Below, in pieces: positions 22,910-31,218 of a DNA stretch of 35,379 nt (position 1 is its first letter; every line of letters starts with the position of its first letter). Source of the DNA: Oscillospiraceae bacterium (lineage in GTDB: Bacteria > Bacillota > Clostridia > Oscillospirales > Oscillospiraceae). The translations under genes and the position numbers were made by a program. The stretch spans positions 1 to 35,379 of the forward strand of contig JAHHSM010000011.1 of assembly GCA_020025175.1 (NCBI GenBank), given 5' to 3'. Below the pieces are notes generated by a model that saw only the letters and a program-made list of their open reading frames with translations, was not told the origin of the DNA and made no database searches.

Positions 22910-23569
22910 ATGCATCAAAAAAGATGTTGGATCTGCGGCGCAGGAGAGTTTACCGGCAGATTATTCTCTCCAAAGTCCGGTGATCTGATTGTCGCTGCGG
23001 ATGGCGGACTCGTTTTTTTGAATCAGCTTTCCGTTGTGCCGGACTATATTGTCGGTGATTTTGATTCATTGGGCTATCGCCCACAAGGAAATGCTGTGGC
23101 GTCATATCCTTCGGAAAAGGATGATACAGACATGCTTTTGGCTGTGAAATACGGTTTGGAGCATGGGTGCAAAACCTTTTTGATATATGGAAGTCTTGGC
23201 GGTCGATTGTCCCATACAATGGCAAATTTGCAGGTTCTGTACGACTTGTATGTACAGGGTTGTCATGGTATATTGATTGATACAAACAGTATTGTCACAA
23301 TGATTCGTAATGAATCGCTCACATTTGCGCAGCCTTGTGAAGGAATGATTTCATTGTTTGCCCAACACGGTACTGCAGAAGGTGTCACAATCAAAAATTT
23401 AAAGTATTGTATTGAAGATGCGCTGCTTTCACCTGCTTACCCCATAGGCGTGAGCAATGAGTTTATTGGGCACACAGCAGAAGTTTCTGTGAAACATGGA
23501 ACATTGCTCGCGATTTGGGAGAGCCAATTGTCAGATTTTGATTTGATGCAGTTTGAGGCGATGCCGTGA
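22910..23569 (+). CDS. thiN: Thiamine pyrophosphokinase
   Basis: A 219-residue enzyme that converts thiamine to thiamine diphosphate using ATP. Motifs: AADGG, DYIVGDFDS, the metal/ATP motif KDDTDMLLA, and GSLGGRLSH followed by N. The C-terminal thiamine-binding beta-strand region has GVSNEF and VSVKHG. The start follows TAAGGAGG by eight bases. A -10-like TATAAT lies at 22852-22857. The gene heads a four-gene run with a sugar kinase, a small membrane protein and cysK. Confidence 0.93.
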   Translation: MHQKRCWICGAGEFTGRLFSPKSGDLIVAADGGLVFLNQLSVVPDYIVGDFDSLGYRPQGNAVASYPSEKDDTDMLLAVKYGLEHGCKTFLIYGSLGGRLSHTMANLQVLYDLYVQGCHGILIDTNSIVTMIRNESLTFAQPCEGMISLFAQHGTAEGVTIKNLKYCIEDALLSPAYPIGVSNEFIGHTAEVSVKHGTLLAIWESQLSDFDLMQFEAMP

Positions 23570-23599
23570 TGTATCTTTTTTTGAACGGAGGTTCCTGCC

Positions 23600-24472
23600 A
23601 TGAGAATCGGAGCATTGGAGGCCGGCGGTACCAAAATGGTATGTGCAGTTGGCGATGAATGGGGAACGATTACGGAGCGCATACAAATTCCAACCACGAC
23701 ACCGGAAGAAACCATTGGCGCAATGACTGCGTGGTTTCGCAATCAAAACATTGATGCGTTGGGTATCGGGTGCTTTGGCCCCATTGATCTGCGCCGGACT
23801 TCTGACACGTATGGTTATATCACAACAACACCGAAACCCGGCTGGGCATGGTGCGATATGGCTGGAACATTTGAGCGCGAGCTGAAGGTTCCGGTTGGAT
23901 TTGATACAGATGTGAATGCATCGGTTTTGGGCGAGGTGACGTTCGGTCAGGCAAAGGGTATGCAAACGGTGTTGTATGTCACGGTGGGCACCGGTATAGG
24001 GCTTGGTATTTATGTCAACGGGATGCTGCATCACGGTATTTTGCATCCGGAGGCAGGTCATGTACTGCTGAATGTGCATCCGGAAGATCACTGGAAGTGT
24101 CGATGTCCCTATCATCCAAACTGTTTTGAAGGACTTGCCTGCGGACCTGCCATTGAAGAACGCTGGGGCAAACGTGCTGAGGAACTGCGGGATCATCCGA
24201 AGGTTTGGCAAATGGAAGCGTATTACATTGCCCAGGCATTGATGGACTATATATGCATCCTGTCGCCGGAGAAGGTTATTTTAGGCGGCGGCGTGATGAA
24301 GCAGCAGCAGCTGTTTCCGCTGATTCGAAGCGAAGTGGACAGGCTGATGAATTCGTATTTGGAAGTAGAGCAGATGCATCATCTGGATGCATATATTGTG
24401 CCCGAATCTTTAAATGGCGATCAGGGAATTTTAGGATGCCTGAGGCTGGGCATGATGGAATTGGAAAGATAA
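23600..24472 (+). CDS. ROK-family sugar kinase (fructokinase type)
   Basis: A 290-residue ATP-dependent sugar kinase. The phosphate-binding EAGGTK opens the protein. The catalytic base is probably Asp104 in FDTDVNA, and VGTGIGLGI follows. Zinc-site ligands are His154 with Cys167, Cys169 and Cys175 (KCRCPYHPNC). The His/Cys arrangement and length match Bacillus-type fructokinases such as ScrK/GmuE, but specificity is not proven. CGGAGG precedes the ATG. No sugar transporter is adjacent. Confidence 0.9.
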   Translation: MRIGALEAGGTKMVCAVGDEWGTITERIQIPTTTPEETIGAMTAWFRNQNIDALGIGCFGPIDLRRTSDTYGYITTTPKPGWAWCDMAGTFERELKVPVGFDTDVNASVLGEVTFGQAKGMQTVLYVTVGTGIGLGIYVNGMLHHGILHPEAGHVLLNVHPEDHWKCRCPYHPNCFEGLACGPAIEERWGKRAEELRDHPKVWQMEAYYIAQALMDYICILSPEKVILGGGVMKQQQLFPLIRSEVDRLMNSYLEVEQMHHLDAYIVPESLNGDQGILGCLRLGMMELER

Positions 24473-24484
24473 AAGGAGAATATT

Positions 24485-24799
24485 ATGAACGAACATAACG
24501 AAGTATATGAAGAAGAGTTGGAAGATTTGGATATTGAGCAAATGGATTTTTCCGGCATAGGAGAATCGGCAGATGTGGAATTGCCCAAGGCGCGCATTGC
24601 ATATGTTATGGCGATTGTAGCTGTGATGTGCGGCGGAAACGGTATTGGCATTTTGCTGGCAGGTCTGCACTGGAAAACAACCCATGATTTGGCAGGCTCG
24701 ATTGGTGTGGCAGTCGCTGTCACTGCTGTTGCACTGTTTTTGGTGGTGCTGATTGTATTGGCGAAAAAGCATTTCGTGAAAAAGAAACTCGGAAAGTGA
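24485..24799 (+). CDS. Small two-span membrane protein, acidic N-terminus
   Basis: A 104-residue protein, not recognised. The first 37 residues are strongly acidic (VYEEELEDLDIEQMD). Two hydrophobic segments follow at about 38-60 and 70-93, and the end is basic (KKHFVKKKLGK). The charge distribution suggests a hairpin with both ends in the cytoplasm. AAAGGAG lies seven bases before the ATG. It sits between the sugar kinase and cysK and is co-transcribed. No function is proposed. Confidence 0.75.
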   Translation: MNEHNEVYEEELEDLDIEQMDFSGIGESADVELPKARIAYVMAIVAVMCGGNGIGILLAGLHWKTTHDLAGSIGVAVAVTAVALFLVVLIVLAKKHFVKKKLGK

Positions 24800-24810
24800 G
24801 GAAGAATTGT

Positions 24811-25740
24811 ATGATATATGAGAATATGACCCAGCTCATTGGCAGAACACCGTTGGTGGAACTGCAAAAATATGGGAAGCAATATGATTTGAAAGCAAAG
24901 ATCCTAGCCAAGCTGGAGCTGTTTAATCCGGCAGGCAGTGCAAAGGACCGCATTGCGCTGAACATGGTTTTAGATGCAGAAGAAAAGGGAATTTTAAAAC
25001 CGGGTGGAACCATTATCGAGCCTACATCGGGCAATACGGGTATTGGTCTTGCGGCAGTGGCGGCGGCACGCGGATATCAGGCAATTCTTACGATGCCGGA
25101 AACGATGAGTGTTGAGCGGCGCAAGCTGCTTTTGGGTTTTGGTGCGCAGATCGTACTCACACCCGGTTCAAAGGGGATGCAGGGTGCGGTTGACCGTGCG
25201 ACAGAATTGCAGCAGGAAATGCCTGATGCAGTAATTTTAGGACAGTTTGTCAATCCTGCCAATCCGCAGGCCCACTATAAAACTACCGGCCCTGAAATTT
25301 GGGAAGATACGGAAGGACATGTGGATATTTTTGTTGCAGGAATCGGTACCGGCGGTACGATTTCCGGTGCAGGAAACTATTTGAAGGAGAAAAATCCCCA
25401 GATCCGGGTTGTTGGTGTTCAGCCGGCAGCATCGCCGCTTTTAACGGAGGGGCGTGCCGGAGGACATGAGATTCAGGGCATTGGTGCCAATTTTATCCCC
25501 GACACGCTGGATCGTTCGGTTTATGATGAGATCATCTCCGTGCCGAACGAAGTCACCTATCCCACGGCGCAGGCATTGGCAAAGCAGGAAGGGTATCTTG
25601 TAGGTATTTCGTCCGGTGCGGCATTGTGGGCGGCGACAGAGCTTGCAAAGCGTCCGGAAAATGAAGGAAAGACGATCGTTGTATTGCTGCCGGATACCGG
25701 TGAGCGTTATCTATCCACAAAGCTGTTTCCTGAGGCATAA
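24811..25740 (+). CDS. cysK: Cysteine synthase A (O-acetylserine sulfhydrylase)
   Basis: A 309-residue PLP enzyme joining sulfide to O-acetylserine to form cysteine. The cofactor lysine is Lys45 in PAGSAKDR. The substrate loop TSGNTGIG, the phosphate-binding GIGTGGTISG and SSGAAL are intact. The length is standard for CysK and there is no C-terminal CBS domain. ATG 24811 is preferred; an in-frame GTG at 24796 overlaps the previous gene and would consume the GAGGAAG site. A terminator follows. Confidence 0.95.
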   Translation: MIYENMTQLIGRTPLVELQKYGKQYDLKAKILAKLELFNPAGSAKDRIALNMVLDAEEKGILKPGGTIIEPTSGNTGIGLAAVAAARGYQAILTMPETMSVERRKLLLGFGAQIVLTPGSKGMQGAVDRATELQQEMPDAVILGQFVNPANPQAHYKTTGPEIWEDTEGHVDIFVAGIGTGGTISGAGNYLKEKNPQIRVVGVQPAASPLLTEGRAGGHEIQGIGANFIPDTLDRSVYDEIISVPNEVTYPTAQALAKQEGYLVGISSGAALWAATELAKRPENEGKTIVVLLPDTGERYLSTKLFPEA

Positions 25741-25785
25741 GGTATAAAAAGAGCAAGTGCGGCAAATAAAATAGAAGGACGCAAA

Positions 25786-25825
25786 AAGGTTGGCATGCAC
25801 AGAACTGCATGCCAACCTTGGTTTT
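25786..25825. terminator. Shared terminator of cysK and the PTH2 gene
   Basis: AAGGTTGGCATGCA (25786-25799) and TGCATGCCAACCTT (25806-25819) are perfect inverse copies. GGTTTT follows on the forward strand, and five T residues follow on the reverse strand. Confidence 0.88.
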
Positions 25826-25892
25826 GGAGCATATGGGACAGTTTGAATGAACAGGCCCTGGCTGCAAGGCTGCATACAGGGCACAGGTTGAT

Positions 25893-26315
25893 TTAAAAAA
25901 GTGGGAGATCGCCTGTGATAGGGTCCACATCCTCGGGCAGCCTTGGCTCAAAGGCAAGGCAGGTGTAGGTTGGTTCGCCGTGGAATTCGGTCATACCGGC
26001 ATCGCAAATCAGCGCTGAAATAATGCCGGCTTCTTTGGCTTTACGGTCAATTTCGAGAAGTGCCTCTTCTGAATCGACATAAACGCAAATTTTAGCAACA
26101 CCCTTTTCAAACCAGCTGCTCAGTGCGCTTTCACCCTTGCCGCTTTCTTGCAGCGTGACATACTCGTGTTCGATGACCACATCGTTCAGACGGTCTTCAT
26201 GAGCCAATGCCATTAAAACAGCTTCCACACAGGCATGGCCTGCCTGTGCTGCAATTTTTCCTTTTCTCATATGTAAATCGCGGCGAACGACAATCATTTG
26301 TTTTGCGGTATACAT
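25893..26315 (-). CDS. PTH2-type peptidyl-tRNA hydrolase
   Basis: A 140-residue protein with the peptidyl-tRNA hydrolase II fold signature: KQMIVVRRDLHMRKGKIAAQ near the N-terminus followed by GHA. A central KICVYVDSEEALLEI and a C-terminal DAGMTEFHGEPTYTCLAF complete it. These enzymes release tRNA from stalled peptidyl-tRNA. PTH2 is the archaeal/eukaryotic type; bacteria normally use the unrelated Pth1, and scattered bacterial PTH2 proteins are poorly studied. AAGGGGGCG lies upstream. It is monocistronic and divergent from glyA. Confidence 0.88.
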   Translation of the reverse strand: MYTAKQMIVVRRDLHMRKGKIAAQAGHACVEAVLMALAHEDRLNDVVIEHEYVTLQESGKGESALSSWFEKGVAKICVYVDSEEALLEIDRKAKEAGIISALICDAGMTEFHGEPTYTCLAFEPRLPEDVDPITGDLPLF

Positions 26316-26482
26316 GAAAACGCCCCCTTGCTATAAAACTAAGTTTATCATATCATAAGCAGGCGGAAATTTCATCAACTTTTGTGGAAAAGACTTGCGC
26401 TTTTTCTGAAAGTCGGATAAGCTATATCTAACTAATCAAAAAGTTTAACCTGCTAATTTAGTAGCATAAAGGAGATTATATT

Positions 26483-27736
26483 ATGTATGCAACAATGATG
26501 GATTCTATCGGTTTGGTTTCTCAGACCGATGTGGAATTGGCTGCTGCCATGGAACGGGAATTGATCCGTCAGCGGCAGAATATTGAATTGATTGCCAGCG
26601 AAAATATTGTCAGTCCTGCGGTCATGGCGGCTATGGGCAGTATGCTGACTAATAAGTATGCAGAGGGTTATCCGGGTCATCGCTATTATGGCGGCTGCAT
26701 GTATGTAGATGAAGTGGAACAGCTGGCCATTGATCGCGCGTGCAAACTGTTTGGGGCAAAGTATGCCAATGTGCAGCCCCACTCCGGTGCGCAGGCAAAC
26801 CTTGCGGTATATTTTGCGCTGCTGGAGCTGGGCGATACTGTAATGGGCATGGATTTGTCACAGGGCGGACATTTGACCCATGGGAGTCCTGTAAATATGT
26901 CCGGTAAGTATTTTCGTTTTATTTCTTATGGTGTCAATGAAGATGGCTATATTGACTATGAGGCAGTGCGCAGGCAGGCGGAGGAAGCGCGGCCTAAAAT
27001 GATTGTTGCCGGTGCATCTGCCTATCCCCGCACAATCAAGTTTGATATTCTGGAAGATATTGCGCACAGCATCGGCGCATATCTGATGGTGGATATGGCA
27101 CATATTGCAGGCTTGGTGGCCGGCGGTGTGCATCAGAATCCGCTGCCGTATGCCGATGTGGTCACTTCCACAACGCATAAGACACTGCGCGGTCCTCGCG
27201 GCGGTTTGATTTTGACCAATGATGAGGAGATTGCAAAGAAGGTCAATAAGGCGATTTTTCCCGGTACGCAGGGCGGACCACTGGAGCATGTGATTGCGGC
27301 AAAGGCGGTATGCTTTGCTGAGGCTTTGAAGCCGGAATTTAAAGAATATGCACAGTGCATTGTGGAAAATGCGAATGTACTGGCCGATGCATTGATGGCC
27401 CATGGCATCAAGCTGGTTTCTGATGGAACCGATAATCACCTGATGCTGCTGGATTTGAGCGACAGCGAAGTGACCGGTAAAGAACTGGAGCGCCGATTGG
27501 ATGAAGTGCATATCACGGTGAACAAAAATACAGTTCCCGGTGAAAAGCGGAGCCCCTTCGTGACATCGGGTGTGCGCTTGGGGACACCGGCAGTAACAAC
27601 CCGCGGTTTTGGTCCCGGTGAAATGGAAGAAATTGCTTCCTGTATTGCAGATTGTCTGTTTGATTTTGATGCAAAGAAAGAGGAAGTGCTGCATCGTGTG
27701 GCAACGCTGAATAAGCATTTCCCCTTGTACGAGTAA
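26483..27736 (+). CDS. glyA: Serine hydroxymethyltransferase
   Basis: A 417-residue PLP enzyme that interconverts serine and glycine while charging tetrahydrofolate with a one-carbon unit. LIASENIVS, NKYAEGYPG and YYGGC are the N-terminal hallmarks. PLP-binding Lys233 lies in TSTTHKTLRGPRGG. AAAGGAG lies eight bases before the ATG. The 167-base upstream gap is AT-rich and has no clear riboswitch. A hairpin follows, with mobA close behind. Confidence 0.96.
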   Translation: MYATMMDSIGLVSQTDVELAAAMERELIRQRQNIELIASENIVSPAVMAAMGSMLTNKYAEGYPGHRYYGGCMYVDEVEQLAIDRACKLFGAKYANVQPHSGAQANLAVYFALLELGDTVMGMDLSQGGHLTHGSPVNMSGKYFRFISYGVNEDGYIDYEAVRRQAEEARPKMIVAGASAYPRTIKFDILEDIAHSIGAYLMVDMAHIAGLVAGGVHQNPLPYADVVTSTTHKTLRGPRGGLILTNDEEIAKKVNKAIFPGTQGGPLEHVIAAKAVCFAEALKPEFKEYAQCIVENANVLADALMAHGIKLVSDGTDNHLMLLDLSDSEVTGKELERRLDEVHITVNKNTVPGEKRSPFVTSGVRLGTPAVTTRGFGPGEMEEIASCIADCLFDFDAKKEEVLHRVATLNKHFPLYE

Positions 27737-27750
27737 ACTGAAATAGCGGT

Positions 27751-27783
27751 GAAGGGCGCACGCTCCTGCGTGCGCCCTTCTTC
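27751..27783 (+). terminator. GC-rich hairpin after glyA
   Basis: GAAGGGCGCACGC (27751-27763) pairs perfectly with GCGTGCGCCCTTC (27768-27780) around TCCT. The following TTC is a poor U-tract. The mobA ribosome binding site begins three bases later, so read-through is likely the way mobA is reached. Confidence 0.7.
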
Positions 27784-27798
27784 ATGGAGGGGCAAATT

Positions 27799-28398
27799 GT
27801 GATTGGGATGACAGTCGGGATTCTTGCCGGTGGAAAAAGTCGGCGCATGGGGTATGATAAGGCGCGGCTGCCACACGGCAAGAAAACGTTTATAGATCAT
27901 TTGGCAGCACAAACGGCAGATTTTGATGAGGTGCTTATATCAGTAGATGCAGTTGATCGCTGGGTAGATCTGCCCTATTATCTGGTGGCTGATGAACTGG
28001 AAAATTTTGGACCGGTAGAAGGGATTTATCAGTTGCTGCTGTATGCAAAAAATCCATATGTTTTGGTGATTGCAGCAGATATGCCGAACTTGACGGCAGA
28101 CTTTCTGACCTGCTTTGCAGCACAGGTGCAAAAGGGAGAACTCTGTGTGTGTGCTTATGCAGATGGAAGGGTGCAGCCGCTGTGCTGTGTTTATCATAGG
28201 GATGTACTGCCTTTTCTAAAAAAGATGCGTCTAGAGGGAGAACACCGGATAAGTACATTATTTTCAGTGGTGCAAATGCGCCGTGTCATGCCGGAAATGC
28301 TTGGATATGACAGCGACATAGTGCGCAATGTGAATACAATTGCGGATTATACCGCGTGGATGCATTGCTTTATGGATAAAAGAAAATACGAATCGTAG
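27799..28398 (+). CDS. mobA: Molybdenum cofactor guanylyltransferase
   Basis: A 199-residue nucleotidyltransferase that attaches GMP to molybdopterin to form the MGD cofactor. The GTP-binding signature LAGGKSRRMGYDK is at the N-terminus. The metal-binding AADMPN is present, and NVNT lies near the C-terminus. The GTG at 27799 lies six bases after GGAGGGG (27786-27792); the ATG at 27784 overlaps that site and is rejected, while ATG 27808 is a second option. The neighbouring formate channel hints at supply to a formate dehydrogenase encoded elsewhere. Confidence 0.9.
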   Translation: MIGMTVGILAGGKSRRMGYDKARLPHGKKTFIDHLAAQTADFDEVLISVDAVDRWVDLPYYLVADELENFGPVEGIYQLLLYAKNPYVLVIAADMPNLTADFLTCFAAQVQKGELCVCAYADGRVQPLCCVYHRDVLPFLKKMRLEGEHRISTLFSVVQMRRVMPEMLGYDSDIVRNVNTIADYTAWMHCFMDKRKYES

Positions 28399-28436
28399 TT
28401 TTATATTATTAATATACAATAAGGAGATAAAGAGAG

Positions 28437-29264
28437 ATGAATACACCCGCTGTAGTAGCTGAAAACTATATTGGTATGGGGATTGGAAAAGTAAACTTAT
28501 GTGTATGGAAAATGTTCTTGCTTGCTGTGATGGCAGGTACATTTATTGCATTGGCAGGCCTGGGATCGGCTGCGGCATCTTGCCAGATGGATGTGCCGTC
28601 CACTGCAAAGCTGATCACAGCCTGTGTTTTTCCCAGCGGACTGATGATGGTTATTTTGGCAGGCTCGGAGTTGTTTACGGGAAACTGTTTGTTGGTGATT
28701 CCGTTGCTGTCCAGAAAGATTCGAATGATGCAAATGCTGCGCAGCTGGGTGGTTGTTTATATCGGTAATTTTATCGGCGCAATCCTCGTGGCAGCAATCG
28801 CTGTATTTAGCCATCAACTGAGTATTTTTTCAGGTGCGATGGCAATATCCGCCCTTAGTACATCGGTGGCAAAATGCAGCCTGACCTTCGGAGATGCGTT
28901 TCTGCGCGGAATTGCCTGTAATTTCCTGGTCTGCATTGCCGTGTGGGTTTCTTTTGCTGCAAGGGATGTGGTCGGTAAAATCGTGGGTCTGTATTTTCCG
29001 ATTTTTCTGTTTGTGCTTTCTGGTTTTGAGCACAGCGTTGCCAATATGTTTTATGGTCCTGTTGGAATTTTGGCAAAGGGGGTGCCGGAATATGCACAGT
29101 TGGCGGCAGATGCCGGAGTGGACCTTTCCGTGCTGACCTGGGGAAATTTTCTTGCGGGCAATCTTTTGCCGGTCACGCTGGGCAATGTCATCGGCGGCTT
29201 GCTGGTGGGTATTGTTTACTGGCTGTGTTATTTGTGCGGTAAGGAAGAAAGAAAAGAATCATGA
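28437..29264 (+). CDS. Formate/nitrite transporter family channel
   Basis: A 275-residue FNT-family membrane protein. Six spans are visible at about 25-45, 60-85, 105-128, 155-180, 190-212 and 245-268. The motif AGSELFTGN after the second span and GFEHSVANM in the fifth are the family's pore motifs. The channel carries formate, nitrite or hydrosulfide; formate is favoured because mobA is 38 bases upstream, but this is inference. AAGGAGAT precedes the ATG, and a terminator follows. Confidence 0.92.
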   Translation: MNTPAVVAENYIGMGIGKVNLCVWKMFLLAVMAGTFIALAGLGSAAASCQMDVPSTAKLITACVFPSGLMMVILAGSELFTGNCLLVIPLLSRKIRMMQMLRSWVVVYIGNFIGAILVAAIAVFSHQLSIFSGAMAISALSTSVAKCSLTFGDAFLRGIACNFLVCIAVWVSFAARDVVGKIVGLYFPIFLFVLSGFEHSVANMFYGPVGILAKGVPEYAQLAADAGVDLSVLTWGNFLAGNLLPVTLGNVIGGLLVGIVYWLCYLCGKEERKES

Positions 29265-29270
29265 AGTTGA

Positions 29271-29308
29271 AAAAAGCACTGTGCGGATTTATCCGCACAG
29301 TGCTTTTT
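29271..29308. terminator. Bidirectional terminator between FNT channel and ABC importer
   Basis: AAAAAGCACTGTGCGGA (29271-29287) pairs with TCCGCACAGTGCTTTTT (29292-29308). T runs occur on both strands, so it can end the channel transcript and the reverse-strand importer operon. Bases 29309-29524 hold no convincing gene; a 36-codon reverse frame there lacks a ribosome binding site. Confidence 0.9.
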
Positions 29309-29524
29309 CAAAAATCCTGTCAAACCTCGATTTTTTACACCAAAGGGCAGTTCCTGTTTCAGATTATAAGGTAATATCAGACGTTTCATCGCCTGCCGCG
29401 CACAGAACCGAAAATCCTGCCGTCATCCTTATAAAAAGCAATTGATAGGCATACAGCAATGGCATTGCATCCATATAATCAGAGAAAATATGGCACTGTC
29501 ATCCACTGTGCGCTGATGAATCTG

Positions 29525-30259
29525 TTAAGCATCCTGCCCGTAAATCAGTGTGCGAACGAATTCATCCTTCGGATGTTTCCGGATTTCCTCAGGGGTATCC
29601 AGCTGGGCGATATTCCCTGCCTCCATAACGAGGACACGGGTGCCAAGTGCCAGAGCCTCTTTAATATCATGGGTAATGAATACGATGGTAATGCCCAGTT
29701 CCTGCTGCAACCGCAGAATTTCTTTTTGCAGGGAACGGCGGGTAATTTCATCCACAGCGCCGAAAGGCTCATCCATGAGCAGGATGGGCGGATTTGCCGC
29801 CAGTGCACGGGCGATGCCGACACGCTGGCGCTGACCGCCGGAAAGCTCCCGAGGATATCTGCCTGCAAAGGAGGCGTCCAGTCCCACGATTTCCAGCAGA
29901 CGCGCAACCTGAATCTGGGTGTCGCGTTTGCTCCATTGTTTCGAAAGAGAGGGGACATAAGCTATATTTTTGGCAATGGTCATATGGGGGAAAAGTCCCA
30001 CGCCCTGAATGGCATAGCCGATCCCACGGCGCAGTTCGATCAGGTCGGTTTTGGATACATCTCTCCCGTTGACATAAACAGTGCCCTCCTCAGGGGCGAG
30101 CAGACCATTGATCAGACGCAGGGCGGTGGTTTTTCCGCAGCCGGAGCGACCGATGATCGTCAAAAATTCACCGGATTGGACAGACAAATTAAAATCCTTT
30201 AAGACTGTGTGATCACCGTAGCTTTTTGATACATGTTCAAATCGGATACATTCTTCCAT
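29525..30259 (-). CDS. Quaternary-amine-type ABC importer, ATPase
   Basis: A 244-residue ATPase. Walker A GRSGCGKTT, signature LSGGQRQRVGIARAL and Walker B ILLMDEPFGAVD are intact. The GAVDEITR segment is characteristic of the ProV/OpuCA glycine betaine/carnitine/choline class. It ends soon after the nucleotide domain and has no CBS pair, whereas OpuCA is about 380 residues, so ionic-strength gating through CBS is absent. AAAGGA lies seven bases upstream. It is last in a permease-binding protein-ATPase operon. Confidence 0.9.
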   Translation of the reverse strand: MEECIRFEHVSKSYGDHTVLKDFNLSVQSGEFLTIIGRSGCGKTTALRLINGLLAPEEGTVYVNGRDVSKTDLIELRRGIGYAIQGVGLFPHMTIAKNIAYVPSLSKQWSKRDTQIQVARLLEIVGLDASFAGRYPRELSGGQRQRVGIARALAANPPILLMDEPFGAVDEITRRSLQKEILRLQQELGITIVFITHDIKEALALGTRVLVMEAGNIAQLDTPEEIRKHPKDEFVRTLIYGQDA

Positions 30260-30279
30260 GGAAAATCCTTTCGCGTGGA

Positions 30280-31218
30280 TCAGGCTTTCAGAATACCCTT
30301 CTCCACCAGATACTTGTGCGCAACGTCGGCTTCGTCCTGTTCTTCCACTTCTACCTGATAGTTCAGCTTTGCCATTTCGGTGTCGGACAGGATGCCGTCC
30401 ATCAGCATCAAAGCATCTTCCAGACCGGGATAAGCTGCCAGAGTATCCTCACGGACAACAGTGGAGCAGAAATAGTTAACCTGAACGTGCTTGTCATCTT
30501 CCAGAGCGACGATGTCCTGCACACCCAGCTGTGCATCGGTGGTGAAGCCGTTGATGACGTCCACATCACCGTTTTCCAGTGCTGCGTACTTCACGCCGAT
30601 ATCAATGCCCTTAACATCTTTGAACTTGTAGCCGTAGGCATCGCAAACCTGATTGAAACCGTCGGCACGCTCAATATAGTCGGGGTTGCCGCCGAAAACC
30701 AGCTGATCGGCAACAGCAGTGAGATCGGAGCAGGTTTTCAAGTTGTATTTCTTTGCAACATCACCGCTTACAGTCATGCAGTAAGTATTGTTAAATCCAT
30801 ATTGACCCAACCATGTCATACCATAGTTATCGTGGTATTCCTTCACAATGGTATCCCAGATCTCTTTGTCGGATACGCCGGTTGCATCATGCTTGAGAAC
30901 CATAACATAGCCACTGGAGGTATATTCGGGATAAAGGTCAAATTCACCCTTTTCCATAGCGGGCATAATGTTGTTGGTGCCACCTGCAATGCCTTCAGTG
31001 ATTTCGCAGGTATAGTCGGTTCTATCTTCGATGATTTGCTTGAGCATTTCACCGAGGATAAACTGTTCAGTCATGGGTTTGGTTGCAATTTGAATGGGAT
31101 CGGTGTTGGTGGGGTTCTCGCTGCTGGAATCGGGGGCATTTGTGCTGCCGCAAGCCGCAAAAGAAAGAACCATGCATAATGCTGCAGATGCAGCCAAAAG
31201 ACGTTTATAAAGTTTCAT
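30280..31218 (-). CDS. Osmoprotectant-type substrate-binding lipoprotein
   Basis: About 312 residues. A signal peptide (MKLYKRLLAASAALCMVL) ends in lipobox FAACG, followed by a Ser/Asn/Pro linker. The mature part is an OpuAC/OpuCC-like domain with TEQFILGEML, the ligand-side motif GEFDLYPEYTSSG, and DVINGFTTDAQL. Choline, carnitine, glycine betaine or a related betaine such as ergothioneine are possible ligands. The ATG at 31218 overlaps the permease stop (ATGA) and has GGAG upstream; an ATG five codons earlier contains that site. Confidence 0.9.
   Translation of the reverse strand: MKLYKRLLAASAALCMVLSFAACGSTNAPDSSSENPTNTDPIQIATKPMTEQFILGEMLKQIIEDRTDYTCEITEGIAGGTNNIMPAMEKGEFDLYPEYTSSGYVMVLKHDATGVSDKEIWDTIVKEYHDNYGMTWLGQYGFNNTYCMTVSGDVAKKYNLKTCSDLTAVADQLVFGGNPDYIERADGFNQVCDAYGYKFKDVKGIDIGVKYAALENGDVDVINGFTTDAQLGVQDIVALEDDKHVQVNYFCSTVVREDTLAAYPGLEDALMLMDGILSDTEMAKLNYQVEVEEQDEADVAHKYLVEKGILKA

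Noticed and set aside
26316..26482. Glycine riboswitch upstream of glyA
   Set aside because: Only 167 bases including the PTH2 upstream region, AT-rich, with no conserved glycine-aptamer core visible.
29309..29524. Small reverse-strand frame (36 codons) after the importer ATPase, possibly a remnant of a second permease
   Set aside because: No ribosome binding site and no similarity by eye to a permease; too short to support.
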